From Nectonema munidae (lineage: Eukaryota; Nematomorpha; Nectonematoida; Nectonematidae): a stretch of DNA of 64,000 nt. Location of the stretch: the NCBI GenBank assembly GCA_030549495.1, contig JAUIRK010000501.1, positions 124,001-188,000 on the forward strand. The letters are read 5' to 3'. The notes below the pieces were generated by a model, which made no database searches, was not told where the DNA came from, and saw nothing but the letters and a program-made list of their open reading frames with translations. This document shows, in pieces, positions 1 through 11,454 of this stretch. The stretch's first letter is position 1. Every line of letters starts with the position of its first letter. A program made the position numbers and the translations under genes.

Positions 1-520
1 TACTTGTGATCAGTATAAAAAAATTGCATGTCTAAAACATTTGCAAATAGAAAAACTTTGTACCAATTGCAAAACTCCATCGGCTTTTAAGTGTATGAAA
101 ATGTCTTGGTAATTAAAAGGTGGAGAAGTTCATAAGATATCTAATCATTGGATAGTTCGTTCGTTAGATGATAATTAGTACTTGTTAGTTAATTGCGAGT
201 ACCCGAAAGAATACTAAAAAAAGTAAGCCAAACTATGTCAAATATAGAACTTCTGGAATTTTTCAAAGCTTTATATGGCTTACTTTTGCGGTTGAATTTA
301 ATGGAGTAAGAATTCGAATCAATACAGCAAATGTTATGCCGCTTTTCATTTCAGTGAAATAATTTTATTCGTAGAAGAATATAAAATGTTATAAATAATT
401 TGGAAAACGTATTGAGAAAACTAAAAAATATAATTCGAATAAATGTAAATATAAGTTTGTTATACATATGCTTGTAAACATGTGTGTGTTCTGTATAAAG
501 GATACGGTTAATGTTTATAG
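1..520. other. AT-rich flank 3' of the PGGT1B gene
   Basis: No coding region with recognisable similarity is visible on either strand. The stretch lies downstream of the minus-strand prenyltransferase gene and should hold its 3' UTR. I see no strong AATAAA signal close to the stop codon. Confidence 0.6.
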
Positions 521-1618
521 TTATGGTGAAATACTCCATTTTTTATGGAGAGTTTTCAAATAGGAATAACTTTGTTGAGAAATATTCAAAGGAACAAAAA
601 TCGAAGATAGACAGTGGAGATTTGAAATGAAAGACAAACTGGATAAAGAAAAGAAGGTGTGAAATAGATCGGTGTAGGAGTCCAGCGTTTTTGAAAATCC
701 TCCCATCAAATGGGAAGATTGACAGGATAAAACAAAATCTACGTTTGCAGGAGAGTCTATCAAGTCAAGAGCGTTTAAAATGTGAAGAGATGCCCCAATC
801 CAAAAAGAATAACAACTGTCGCTGTCTTTATGCGGTCTTCCTTGAAAGCCGCCCGTAACGCCATCCTGTCTTTGGACGCACCACCTCACAAGATCATCGT
901 AGTGCTTGGCGTCAAATCCTTCTCCCAACAACGAGCAACCCTCCTGTCCATTTTCCCTCCTCGCTAACAGTGCCAGAGTAGCAACGCCACAAAAAGTGGG
1001 GCCGCCATGAGATTCCAAGCCAGGACACTGACCAAAGGCGCCGTCATAGTTCCTGCAGGAAAGAATGAATTTGCGCGCAGCGTGGCAGTCGAATCCCGAC
1101 CAATCATCGAGGATGTGGGAGATGGCTGCGGCGCAGTACAGAAAGCGCAAATCAAAAGTGGCCTCAAAGTGCGAAGCTTTGAAGCAGCCATTGCCGAGTT
1201 GGAGTTGTTTGAGGGAGGCTATGATTGTTGCGCGAGGCACAGCCTCAAAGTCGTCTCTGATGATTACGAGATTGCAAAGGGCGCAATATGTGATAACAAT
1301 GTTGCTGGTGAAGTATGGGGAAGATTTGTTTACAAGAGTCGGATACCCACTGTAGCCAGAGACCTTGGTCTGGGGAGAGGTGGGATAAATGGCAAGTGAG
1401 TTTATCCATGATGAAATTTGCGCGATCTTTTCTTTACTGAGGAATGAGTGGAGATCCCTGGAATGAAGAATATCCATGGAGGAGACGATGAAGAAGAGGA
1501 GATGCATGCGCATCGAGTCGAAAAATTGTAGGTAGGAGGGCACTTTCTCGAGCATGGTATTCAAGTAACAAGCGTGAGATTCATGGTTAAAATCCGAGTC
1601 ATCCTCCAACGACTTCAT
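521..1618 (-). CDS. PGGT1B: Geranylgeranyltransferase type I, beta subunit
   Basis: The 365-residue protein is the beta subunit of protein geranylgeranyltransferase I, which with the alpha subunit FNTA attaches geranylgeranyl to CaaX proteins (mostly CaaL) such as Rho and Rac GTPases in the cytosol. Seen in the sequence: prenyltransferase alpha-barrel repeats with conserved turns, RNYDGAFGQ-PG near residues 189-200, ESHGGPTFCGVATLALL at 202-218, and GGFQGRP followed by DSCYSFW at 256-273. The three expected zinc ligands are present: Asp267 and Cys269 in DSC, and His320 in the last repeat. Human PGGT1B has about 377 residues, so length and motif spacing fit a complete protein. The start is the first in-frame ATG and gives an N-terminus of family length. 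The whole protein lies in one exon, unlike the multi-exon vertebrate gene, and the frame is more GC-rich than its surroundings. FNTB is less likely because the match is closest to the GGTase-I pattern. Confidence 0.93.
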   Translation of the reverse strand: MKSLEDDSDFNHESHACYLNTMLEKVPSYLQFFDSMRMHLLFFIVSSMDILHSRDLHSFLSKEKIAQISSWINSLAIYPTSPQTKVSGYSGYPTLVNKSSPYFTSNIVITYCALCNLVIIRDDFEAVPRATIIASLKQLQLGNGCFKASHFEATFDLRFLYCAAAISHILDDWSGFDCHAARKFILSCRNYDGAFGQCPGLESHGGPTFCGVATLALLARRENGQEGCSLLGEGFDAKHYDDLVRWCVQRQDGVTGGFQGRPHKDSDSCYSFWIGASLHILNALDLIDSPANVDFVLSCQSSHLMGGFSKTLDSYTDLFHTFFSLSSLSFISNLHCLSSIFVPLNISQQSYSYLKTLHKKWSISP

Positions 1619-1964
1619 CGCAAAGGGGAGAAATTGAAGTCACTTGTATCTATCAATACAAAAGAGTGAATAACTAGGGCTGTGGAGTCAGAACATTTAG
1701 TAATCGAGCGCCATCGCTTATTAAGGCTAGACCCCGACCACATACAAAGAAATTATCTTCGTTTCTATTGGTTCAATAAACTAAATCTAGCGATTATTCA
1801 AATTTTGGTTTCTTAATCGTTCCGATTTGCCATCACAAGATCTTTTATTGTGAAGAGATGGTCTTTTCATTTCCAGAATAAGCATTCCAGGATTAGTGAG
1901 ACATTTAAGAATTATATTATATGAATGCACATTTCCTTTTAATTTAAATTCGAGTCAATCTCAA
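1619..1964. other. Upstream flank of PGGT1B, nothing coding seen
   Basis: This should hold the promoter and 5' UTR of the minus-strand PGGT1B gene. I see no clear TATA box or initiator and no other gene. Confidence 0.5.
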
Positions 1965-2559
1965 CAGGGCTCGGCGGCAACATATGGCAAGTGTGGCACA
2001 CAGACATATATACTACAATGGCATGCACACTTATGTATAGGCAAAAAATAAACGAACGTTTTTGTTAGAACTTTATTCCAAGATGAGAAAGGATTCTACT
2101 TTTTGTTTATAAGATGACATTCGCTGTAAACCCCCATTTTTTGAAATCAGTTCTATGTTTACCAGTATGCCGATCTTAAAAAGACGTTAAAAATAATCAA
2201 CCTTCTTAACACACCCCATCTAAACAAGGACTATTGAAAATGAGTTCCAAATTTGAGGATCATCTGATATAAATAGAGTCGTGCAGTAAATTATATATTT
2301 AAAAGCGAAGAATAGGGTGGTAGTGAGAAGGCTTTCGAAACACAAAATTGGAAATAAACTTAGTCTACTTGAATCATTTATAATTCGAAACAATTTTAAT
2401 TAAAATAGTTTGCTTGCATTTTCAAAATAAAATAAAGTTCCATTATTACGCGTTTGAAAAGTAAATACTTATTTTATATTTTGGTATTATGAGATATGGG
2501 CACGTGTAATGCGCGTCAGCTAATATGGCACTCCATTATCAAAAAGTTGCCAACCCTTG
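1965..2559. mobile_element. Non-autonomous hAT-type element (candidate)
   Basis: The left end begins CAGGGCTCGGCGGCAAC. The right end, read on the other strand, begins CAAGGGTTGGCAACTTTTTG. These form imperfect inverted repeats of the CAGGG-type used by many hAT families. The 595-bp interior has no transposase. The flanking 8-mers do not match, so the target duplication has decayed or the boundaries are slightly wrong. Confidence 0.45.
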
Positions 2560-3261
2560 TTTTAGGACATGCTAGAACATTTTAAACAATTCTAAACTTT
2601 TTTCTCCAAAGTATATAAATTTTAGTTGCAATGTTATCATTTAGCCATTTTATAGGTAAATTGGGCATTAGCTAATATTATTTTTGAATATAAAGTACTT
2701 TTTAACCGACTAGATCACCGTTTCTCGAAAAAGAGGAATTTCGTCTCCTAGTGGCGAATTTAATAAACTTTTTCTAAAGGAAAGTTTTGATTTATCCTTC
2801 TATAATATATTTTTTATTAATAAGGTTCTTTTTTACTCTTTTATACTTTGTTTTTATCGTCTTTAATTTATTTTATTTAAAATTGAAGAAATTGAGGGAA
2901 AGAATTGGGCGAAAACTCGAATTTTAAATTTAAAATTATATGTGTTTTTTGCAATTCAATTTTCTAAGTAAATGATATATATTTTTTTTTTATTTAAGAT
3001 AACTTATTTTTATATTACAACGAAAACAAACACTTTTTAAATGATTTTAGCAGTTTAAAATGTTGGATCAATAAATAAATTGTTTATATAAGATATATAA
3101 AAAATAATTCGGAAAATGTATTGAAGATGAATTATTTTATTATGAAGGCGTCAATGCAACGATAGTGAAGGAGAAAATGAAAATAAATAAGCAAAAGCCA
3201 AAACTAATGCACAAATTACGAGAAGAGCATTGGCATCCGCAGGAGAGCAAGAGCGAGGGGG
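2560..3261. other. AT-rich spacer
   Basis: Long A/T runs, no supported gene, no clear repeat unit. Confidence 0.5.
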
Positions 3262-4850
3262 CTACTGAAAAATAAAATATTCAGAAAAAATGCATGGAAA
3301 ATGATAAAATGAATATTGGAATGGTCGAGGAATTTTGCGAAACTTATCAAGCACCTTGTTTATTATTTCTGTAATTTGGCTGTAGCACTTTATTGAGGTG
3401 GACACTAAGTATGCAAATGCAGGAAAGACCTTCATCACTCGTTGTTGATTTCCGCAGATTGTACTAAAAGACCTCTCAATAATTGTACATGGTATTGCAG
3501 GCAGAGTCAGTGGAATGAGGATAGCCTTGCGCAAACAGAGTGGTCTTCTTCAATAGCCCAATCATACTCAGAGTGCTCTTGTGCTTTTGCCCATCATATC
3601 AACAAGATTTTCAATTTTATATATTTTTGAATAGATAGAACGAATTTCTTGAATTCATCCTTTTTCTTGGATATAGGACGAATATTTAAAAATATAGTGA
3701 TTAAAAGGACTTTCAAGAAACTAAATCAGAGAATCCACATATGGGATCTAAACGGTGCTGGGATAATATTCTTCAAAATGGAGCCTCTTCCATTTGGCCG
3801 GTGGATGTGGAATGCGCATATTCGAGGCATAGTCAATTCTATACCAAGTTCTGCCAATATCTTAAAGTCAGGGATGATATCTTCTGAGAACATACGGCCT
3901 CCCCCATCCCGGTGATCTTAGAAAGCCTTCATCAACAGGCCAATGTGATCTTAGACTCCCATATGTTGACTGCCTGTAGTTGTTGAGTAGCTGGATCTAG
4001 CATTCCTGAGTACTTCGCAATGATCTTAAGACAAATGAGAAAAACTGTGGTTCTGGTCTGACTGGTGCTACTCATGTTGGTTTACCTCCAGTTGCTCCAG
4101 GCGTGCAATGTATATAGATATCACAAAAAGTTAATATGCGGATGCTTTTGTATTTTGCGCTCCATCTGGTTTCACACAACAGAGCTATATTTAGAACCAG
4201 TCTACTGTGTTTTGGACTGTCACAGGAAAAGCTAATGATAGACTTTATAGTTACAGTAGTATTTCGAACATCTGCGACAGAGATCAGATTATTATCATCA
4301 ACGAGCAAATTAAATCAGCATCGGACACGAAGCTTATCAAGGTCAAGACCAATCCTTTTTACTTGGTAGATGATATCATCTGCAATTGTTGCAACATCCA
4401 TCCTCTTCAGTGAAACAAATCGAAGGAATTCCTCACGTATGATGGATGGGTCATTGCGTGACTCATGCAGCTCAAGAAATCGAACTCCAATAGACAGTTA
4501 TTCGGCGCCTGATATGTCAGAAGTTTCGTCGGCAATGATAGGAAATCCATTTGCAGCTTTTACAATAGTGTTTCTTTTTACTTCTTCAGTAAGAAGTAAT
4601 CAGTTAGTTTTGTACACGAACCGACGTGTACTTCGCAGTTCTGTTTGAGCTTCCAATGTGATTCTTCGGTTGACTGCTCGGTCCATCACGATGATGGTCA
4701 ACTCTGGTTTTTGCACAGTGATAAGGAAATTGTTCGTAACTTGCAGTGTGCTTTGTGCCAAGCGAACGCCATGTGCCGCAGAAATAATTTTATTTCAATT
4801 TTTACAAAATGTAATTACGACATCAATAGGTCAAAATATTTTTAGCTTCT
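3262..4850 (-). mobile_element. Decayed hAT transposase (DUF4371 / ZMYM1-like)
   Basis: Read on the minus strand, pieces of an RNase H-like hAT transposase appear in the right order. Near 4,550 is FPIIADETSDISG with the first catalytic Asp. It is followed by an in-frame stop, then IREEFLRFV, MDVATIADDI and GLDLDKLR. Near 4,200-4,170 is ALLCETRWSAKY, the conserved CETRW block. Near 3,480 is the C-terminal dimerisation block PAIPCTIIERSFSTI. Several stops and frame changes separate the blocks, and no long open frame remains. The terminal repeats were not identified, so the limits are those of the recognisable coding sequence. Confidence 0.85.
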
Positions 4851-5188
4851 TTTCTCATTAAAATTGACCTCCTAAAGTCCTTTTTAAAAATACTTTAAAC
4901 TTTATATTTTCGATATCAATGGTTTAAAATTTTTCCATATTTACTTATTTCCAAAGGTTTTATTGCAATTATAAATATATATTAGCATATATATAACACC
5001 CATAGGACAGTAATAGATCAAAATGACCTGATTTATGAAAATATTTTTTTTTGCTTTTTTGAATAATTATCTTTCAATATCTTTAACAAGACAATTTCTG
5101 TGATATAGAATTTAGCCTCTTTCCTTCATCTTCTTCCGGTATATACGCATATGCTGCTTACAATCTTGAAAGGTATTATACTTGAAAA
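4851..5188. other. AT-rich spacer
   Basis: No gene supported. The right part, 5,166-5,188, reads CTTGAAAGGTATTATACTTG and recurs just after the neighbouring small element. Confidence 0.5.
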
Positions 5189-5472
5189 CGGGGGCGGATC
5201 CAAGAGGGAGGCCTCATGGGCCTAGCCCCCCCCCCCCCCTATGAAAAATGGCTTCGAAAATTACCCTTACTAATGTATACCCTTACATGTATAAAAAATA
5301 AATTTTTGCAATTTATTTATGGCAAAATAAAGTTAAAAATATGAAAACATAGGTTATTAGTGATTCTAAAAGACATAATACAGCTGTCGTATTCTCTGAA
5401 GACTTTTAACAAAATTGCAAAAAAATTAAATAGATTTCGGCCCCCTATAAGAAATTTCTGGATCCACCACTG
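5189..5472. mobile_element. 284-bp non-autonomous hAT-type element with a poly-C tract
   Basis: The ends are inverted relatives. The left begins CGGGGGCGGATCCAAGAGGG, and the right, on the other strand, begins CAGTGGTGGATCCAGAAATT. It is flanked by a near-perfect 8-bp target duplication, CTTGAAAA at 5,181-5,188 and CTTGAAAG at 5,473-5,480, as expected for hAT. A C run lies at about 5,226-5,240. There is no coding capacity. Confidence 0.75.
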
Positions 5473-5689
5473 CTTGAAAGGTATTATACTGAAAGGTATT
5501 GTGAAAATTTAATATCTTTTTGAGTTTTGATTATGTCTTTGATTCCTTCTAATTTTACAGTGAGAATTTGCCAAAACAAATATTTCTTATTTTTCTACAA
5601 CCTACTCGAACTCCCACAATAACTCTGGCATTTAATTATTAGCCCAGCAAATCATTTTTCTAATATTTGTAGTCACATTGTTTCAACAC

Positions 5690-6900
5690 TTGAAATTACT
5701 TCCATACCCGAATCCTGTTATGAAAATGAAAGAGCATTGTTGAATTTTGTTTCTGTCAGATTTTGGAAGAAGTTTAAAAGAGAAAAATATAAATTAAAAA
5801 AATTATATAACTCTCCAACATTTAATTTGAGGGATATTACAAAATTTTTTGGTATACATCTATTAATGAATACAGATAAAGGCTGTCATGTTAGACTACA
5901 AGACTTGATCAATAGGTTAGTTACGTATATTCATGATGCTCTTAAATCACTCTTTTAAAGATCCCTTATGAAAGGTAAAAGAGATAAGCATGGACGCAAA
6001 TTTATATAATTGCTGATGATGACCTTTACGTACATGAATGATATATATCTACAAAGTCCAAAACAATTTTCAAAAGTTAATGGTGTCAATGAACTTTTTG
6101 CAAAAGTTACTGCAAAATTCGAACTTTCTGGATTGAATCTAACAGGCGATAGTTATTTCTTTGCATATGAAAATGTAATATCCTTGTTGGACAACGGTAT
6201 AACTATAAACAAAACTTTTTTAAAGAATTGATTATATTTTACCGAAAGAATTATTACAAAAATTTTTTGATAACGATTCTAGAAATTTTGTCGTTTTGAA
6301 GAAATTAGAATTGGATAACAATAAAAAGATTTCATTTTTATGCTATCATAGAAAAAGTAAGAAGCCTGTTTTACTAATTAATACAGACTCTCTTAAATTT
6401 GGAGATGCTCACTTTAGTAAAGTTCGTTCAAAAATTGGAAAAGTTCCTAATCAAGTCAATGGGATATGTGGATCGTGTTGACCAGTTTTTACATCTTTAT
6501 AGTGCATCACAGTATTGTCATGGTGGTAGATGAATAATAACATTTATCACAAATATTTTTGATATTATGGTTCACAATTGTTGGGTTATCTGGAAAATAA
6601 AAAAAGGTTCAATATGCTTTCATTCAACAAAATAAAGAGAATTTGGAGAAAGACATAGACAAAAAATTTATCAGAAATTTGGGTTTATGTTTGATAGGAA
6701 AAATTGAAACTACTAATACAAGATCAAGAATTAGTTTTTTTAATGTTCAATCAAATGAAAGCTTAAAAATTATTAGAATAATCTCCCCTCTAAAAAACAA
6801 TGCTACTCTAAAGAACATAAAAACCAAAATAAAGTTTTGACTACATGCTTAGTTTGTAAAAAATGCATGCAGACATTTTATTTTTGTGATAAAAACTAAT
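5690..6900 (+). pseudogene. Decayed piggyBac transposase
   Basis: Fragments in several frames follow the order of a DDE_Tnp_1_7 (piggyBac) transposase. About 5,830-5,880 carries FGIHLLMNTDKG, matching the block before the catalytic core. About 6,120-6,230 carries NLTGDSYFFAYENVISLLDN, matching the conserved MDNFFTS-type segment with the second Asp. About 6,310-6,390 carries KISFLCYHRKSKKPVLLINT. About 6,450-6,490 carries YVDRVDQFLHLYS, matching the GVDxxD segment with the third Asp. About 6,640-6,720 carries the FIRNLGLCLIGK block, and 6,840-6,895 a short Cys-rich tail (CLVCKKCMQTFYFC). Frameshifts and stops between the blocks show it is dead. TTAA-flanked ends were not located. Confidence 0.8.
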
Positions 6901-7794
6901 TAAAATTTTTTTGTGATATAAAGTGAATAATAAATTTATAAACTTTAATCTTTCCTCAAAAGAAAAGATTTGATAATTGTTTGTCGGTATAACGACACAT
7001 AATCCTGTACACAGTTAATTTTTTTCTTTTAGAAAAATATATTTAAAAAAAATTGTTTTCTAAAAAAAGCAACTAAAAAGTTATTTTTAAAGGTGGTCGA
7101 AAGAATAAACAAAATACATTTTTGTTAATTTCAAAAATTTTGTCTATCTTTTATCAACAGAAGTCGAGACCAGTGATTGGGCATCTGACGGCCATCTTCT
7201 CGTATAGAGCACCTTCTATCCATGCCCGATAGCTAAGCTACTGCCTTAGACCACTCTTCTGCAGTGATTTCCATATCAATGCCCCTCCGTGCACTTTTTC
7301 TGCAGATGCCAATGGAGCAGGGAACTATACCTCGCCATAGACGTAATTCCCCCTCCCCCCAAATAATTTTAGATTTTTTTAACTAGTGTATATGCGTTAT
7401 GTAAATTTAATTAAAATATTTTCGCTGGAAGTATAGTTTTTAAATTTTATCAATTTTGTAAAAAAAATATAAAGTAGTCTTATAAATTCACGTATGAGTT
7501 GTATACACTCTATTTTAAAAGATTGCTGGAATATCTTGTCTCACTTGGTATTTCCAGACCAGTAATTTTGAAAATTGCAACAAAAAAAAATCCGCCCTCC
7601 AATAATTTTGAGGATGTGCGTCCATGACTAACATCTTAGCTAAAAGGATTTTGATGACTAGAAAAGCTTCAAAATGTAGATATAAATCTTTTAATTTTGG
7701 CTGATATATTTCATTATAAAAGTTAAATTCGGAGTTGTTCTAAAACTGATAAAATCTATAGAATTGAATAAAAATTTTATTAAATATGACATCA
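6901..7794. other. Spacer with a GC-richer, tRNA-like patch
   Basis: Mostly AT-rich. About 7,165-7,335 stands out by GC content. Its minus strand has GAGTGGTCTAAGGCAGTAG, resembling the A box of Ser/Leu tRNAs, followed some 70 bases later by GGTCTCGACTTC, resembling a B box. This could be a tRNA-derived SINE head, but I see no convincing cloverleaf. Confidence 0.3.
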
Positions 7795-8050
7795 CCAAGG
7801 TACCATATTTCTGAATAAATAGCTCATATTTATATTTTTGTTCAAGTGTAAATATGGACTTGTTTTGATATAAAAATGAATGGCTTTCTATAAACATTTA
7901 ATTTTATATTCGATTTCGTCCAAGTTTCAAATAAAGCAATAATTATATAGACTAAAACAATTAAAAGTCAAAATAAGAAAATTTGGCAGAAGGCAACAGG
8001 AAGTTTTAAAATGTGTAATCTCGAGTCTATTTATAGAAGTTTTATTTAGC
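7795..8050 (+). repeat. Interspersed repeat family R1, copy 1
   Basis: About 255 bp match 27,957-28,216 in the same orientation. Shared blocks include TACCATATT-CTGAATAA, TGTTTTGATATAAAAAT, GCTTTCTATAAA, CGATTTCGTCC and ATTTGG-AGA. The pair is clearly homologous but diverged, with small indels. No protein family or terminal structure was recognised. Confidence 0.7.
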
Positions 8051-8564
8051 TATATGTGTTAAATGTCAAAAATAACAAACATTCTAAAAAATTTAGAAAT
8101 ATATGACCAGAAATTTAATGTTAAGGAAAAATATAATAAAAAGCAACTAAAGTAATGTTGAATAGTTAAAAGAATCGTAAATATAATTTGAAATAAGAAA
8201 TATTAAAAAAATCACCGATAATTATAGTTTTTAGATTCAAATAAGGTTATCAAATCTTAATGGAAATGTTATGGTACTTTTATAAAATTATGGTTTTAAA
8301 AAAAAGATCAATAGTAAGCCATTATAAGTTTGGCTAAATTAAATAGATGCTAAAATAAAACATTTCAATAATTTTAGAGTTCACATTTTCAAAGATCCAT
8401 ATTTGTTATGTTATATTTTATTTCAATCATAGTTTCTGGTTAGCTATTTTTTATTATTCTAGCACTTAAATCGGGCATTACAGAATAACGAGCAATTCTA
8501 GGCAAATGTTAACAAGCAATAGTGCACACAACGTTTTTTTGAATTTTTTAATAAAACCTAACAT
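8051..8564. other. AT-rich spacer
   Basis: No gene or repeat supported. Confidence 0.5.
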
Positions 8565-9345
8565 ATAGGTAGGTAGGTAGGGAGATTTTTAAGCACTTTC
8601 CAACAGGAGCTGATATGCTTGCAAGTCTGCTGGAATTTGTCTTCAAAGTGAGAATTTTTTTCCCTTTGTGCGTCTTTGTGAAATAGAATGGAAAAACTTG
8701 GGAGATTTTCATGACTGCAGACACAAGACCGTTTTGCAGAATATATTGATTAGTAATGGTTGTGGGTTATTGTGATTAGATATTTGGGGGAGGATTGAGT
8801 GTTTGATTTGAAGAGAGTATTGGTTCGATTGTGATTATGAGAAGAGAGAGATGTTTGATGAGTATTGAGTGTTATAGTAGATCATGTAGAGAGGATGGAA
8901 TATCTTTGAAAAAGTAGAAGCTTTTCTCAAGAAGTTGGTGTCAGTGAGAATGAAATATTGGACAATGAGAATGTATATAGGTGTTTCAATGTGAGGACAG
9001 TTAAAACGACATAAAGGATCTGAGTCAAGTTTGAATTTGAAAAATTATGCATTACAATGGCAATGGGGTGAGAGCCAGCGAATAATGTTTCGAGGGAGTG
9101 GTTGCATGTGTTTGTTTTAAATGAGTTATGATAATGGCGTAGATGTTGGAGGTGATGTGATGGTTGAGTCAGAAAATTGTTGTCATTGTAGTAGTTTAGA
9201 GTTTGTTATTGTGTTTGTAAATATGGAGATGGGTAGAAAAATAGGAGCAGGAATTATGAATCGGAGATTCTGGATTTTGCAATGTAATCCACAAGGTAGT
9301 TTTCGAAACAGCTGGAAGGAGCAGGGCACCCGTTTATTTTTAATT
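8565..9345 (-). mobile_element. 3' end of a degraded LINE (RNase H / C-terminal region)
   Basis: On the minus strand, around 9,030-8,960, the translation gives LDSDPLCRFNCPHIETPIHI. This resembles the C-terminal Cys/His segment (LCRxxCxxxETxxHxL) that follows RNase H in Jockey-, R1- and I-like LINEs. Weak RNase H-like sequence precedes it (about 9,345-9,060) and a frame with stops follows. The likely 3' end at about 8,569-8,584 is a short (CTAC)n tract, as many LINEs end in a simple repeat. The strand is strongly pyrimidine-biased compared with the flanks. Confidence 0.5.
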
Positions 9346-10003
9346 GGAAGTGATTAGATATGTGAATTAGTTTTTTACTAAATTAAAAATTGAGTGTAAG
9401 ATTTTATTTTTGATTTTTAGGTCATTTATTAAATTTTGCGAGTCTGTGAAAATGTGATATATTTGAAGCTTACTTCCACAAACATATTTCAAACTGATAT
9501 AATATTGAATCTATATGTACTGAAAACATCATGCACTATTGGAATGAGACATACGTAACACTTTCTGCTTCAATCAGAAGCTACTTTCATATCAGGTATA
9601 GTTACACTTACAGTGACTTATTTAAAGAAGAGTTATTACTTATTGATTCCTTCATTCTTCTCAAGGAGTTATTTTATTTAGGTTGCGCATACATTATTTA
9701 GATAAGAATATCAGAAAAAAATAATATGAAAAATATAAAAAAGTAAAGGGGGCATTTTTATATCATAAAATAGATAATGAATAATTTTAGATGAGGTTTT
9801 TCCAACTTACCTTTTTGAAATTATAAAATATGTTAAGGGATTTCCTAATTCTCCCATTTATTTTTATTACGCTACTTCATTGTCCTTCCTAACTTTATCA
9901 CAGATCACACCGTTCTATTTATGAGTTACCAAAGAATCCTTGTTTTCAAAATTGGATTTGAATAATGAATAAAAAGGATATAAGCACGTTGTTTATATGT
10001 TTA
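9346..10003. other. AT-rich spacer
   Basis: No gene or repeat supported. Confidence 0.5.
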
Positions 10004-10047
10004 TTATCTTGATATATAAAAAAAAGATTATTTTACCGGTTTATACA
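10004..10047 (+). repeat. 44-bp direct repeat, left copy
   Basis: Identical over 44 bases to 11,021-11,064. It starts TTATCTTGATATATAA and ends TTTTACCGGTTTATACA. The pair brackets 973 bp that include repeat R2 copy 1. Confidence 0.85.
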
Positions 10048-10424
10048 CACAGTTCCATTTTTGGACATCAAAATTACAAGTCTCTTTGTTATAAAGAGGA
10101 AATAATATTTTCAAAACCCGTTTTACTCATTCTCGCACTCTAATAAACTTTTAAAAATTACATTTCTTGTGTTACTAGAAAAAAGAATGGAGTCAACTGT
10201 GTTTTTTTATTATCAAAATAAACGTCAAAATAAAATTTTTATACTTTTAAATAGTTTTTTATACATATATAACTATTTTAAATATGTAGAGCTGATGTGG
10301 ATTTTTTTATGATAATCAATCAAATCTGTCAAAAAATAGATTAAACCTGTCAATCAATATCAAATATATAAACTTCAAAATTAATTCTACTTGTAGTATT
10401 TCTTTGCTAATTATTTTCTTCAAT

Positions 10425-11019
10425 AGGACTTTCATCGTTTTGGCTACAAATTAGTTATCAGCTCCAGGTCTCTATGTCATTTCTTCTATACATTATACAG
10501 TATGTAATTTTGCTATTCATTATATGATGAATTTATATTTATTAGATGAATACAAGAATTTTCTTTGTAGCACTTCTTTCATCAGAATTTCTTCTTCCAT
10601 CGAAATAACTTTTCTAAGGATTTATTTTGAACAAATTTTATTCGCTCTCCCAACATTCTGATTGAAGATTCTTCTTGATGATCTTACCCTTTTTAATCAG
10701 TATCATGTGAAAAATATTATCATTTGATAAGAGATATTCAGCCTGAATATTTATCTCCAATCCTAATTCAAAAGTTTTTTTCTGATGAATCATAGGCTAT
10801 TTTCATTGTTCAATTACAAAAATTTTTCTATCTTTTTCATGACTCTCTATTTCACTTAAAAGAAAAGAGGACAAATTCAATTAAAATTATCTTGATGGTA
10901 ACTAAATCTCCACATATTAGCATCTGAGACCGTTTTGATAACTCTGACCTATTCAAAATTTTCAGATTTAGTATCCATCTTATTAAACGATAATTGTAAC
11001 CTTAGATGATAAGCTATAG
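10425..11019 (+). repeat. Interspersed repeat family R2, copy 1
   Basis: About 595 bp are homologous, in inverted orientation, to 49,474-50,056. Shared landmarks in order are TTTGGCTACAAATT, TCTACGTCATTTCTTCT-type sequence, AAGGATTTATTTT, AGAGATATTCAGCCTGAAT, CATTGTTCAATTACAAAAA, GACAAATTCAATT and CCTATTCAAAATTTTCAGA. It has no open frame, no recognisable ends and no known family. Confidence 0.75.
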
Positions 11020-11020
11020 C

Positions 11021-11064
11021 TTATCTTGATATATAAAAAAAAGATTATTTTACCGGTTTATACA
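11021..11064 (+). repeat. 44-bp direct repeat, right copy
   Basis: Identical to 10,004-10,047. It abuts the right edge of repeat R2 copy 1. Confidence 0.85.
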
Positions 11065-11454
11065 TATACTTATATATTTATACCTAACCCCTATAGCTAT
11101 AGTTTAAAGAATTTTTATTTGCATGAGAGGAACTTCTTTTCTCGTTCAAAAAATCTTCCAATATTAGATCCTTACATCACTTTCTACTTCATTAGAACAT
11201 GGTAGATCTTGTATTTACTCAAAATACACATTTTTTTTAAATTATTTCTTTTGATCATACGTTCTCTTTTGAATTAGTTTTCTGTTTGTTTCCTTCTCTC
11301 ATATACTCATCTTCAAAATGTTTATAATACGTTTCTTTTTTTTTAATAAATATTTAATACTAAACATTCAAGGAAGTAGTATAAGCCAAAAAAAAGGTTA
11401 TATTTTTACTATATAACCAATATATAATGATTTTTTTATATTTTTTCGAAAAAA
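11065..11454. other. AT-rich spacer
   Basis: No gene supported. Long T and A runs near 11,330 and 11,390. Confidence 0.5.

Noticed and set aside
964-1399. Open frames opposite the prenyltransferase gene
   Set aside because: They overlap the PGGT1B coding sequence on the other frames and strand, match no family, and exist because that gene is GC-rich.
9121-9357. 78-residue plus-strand frame
   Set aside because: Explained by the purine-rich complement of the minus-strand LINE fragment.
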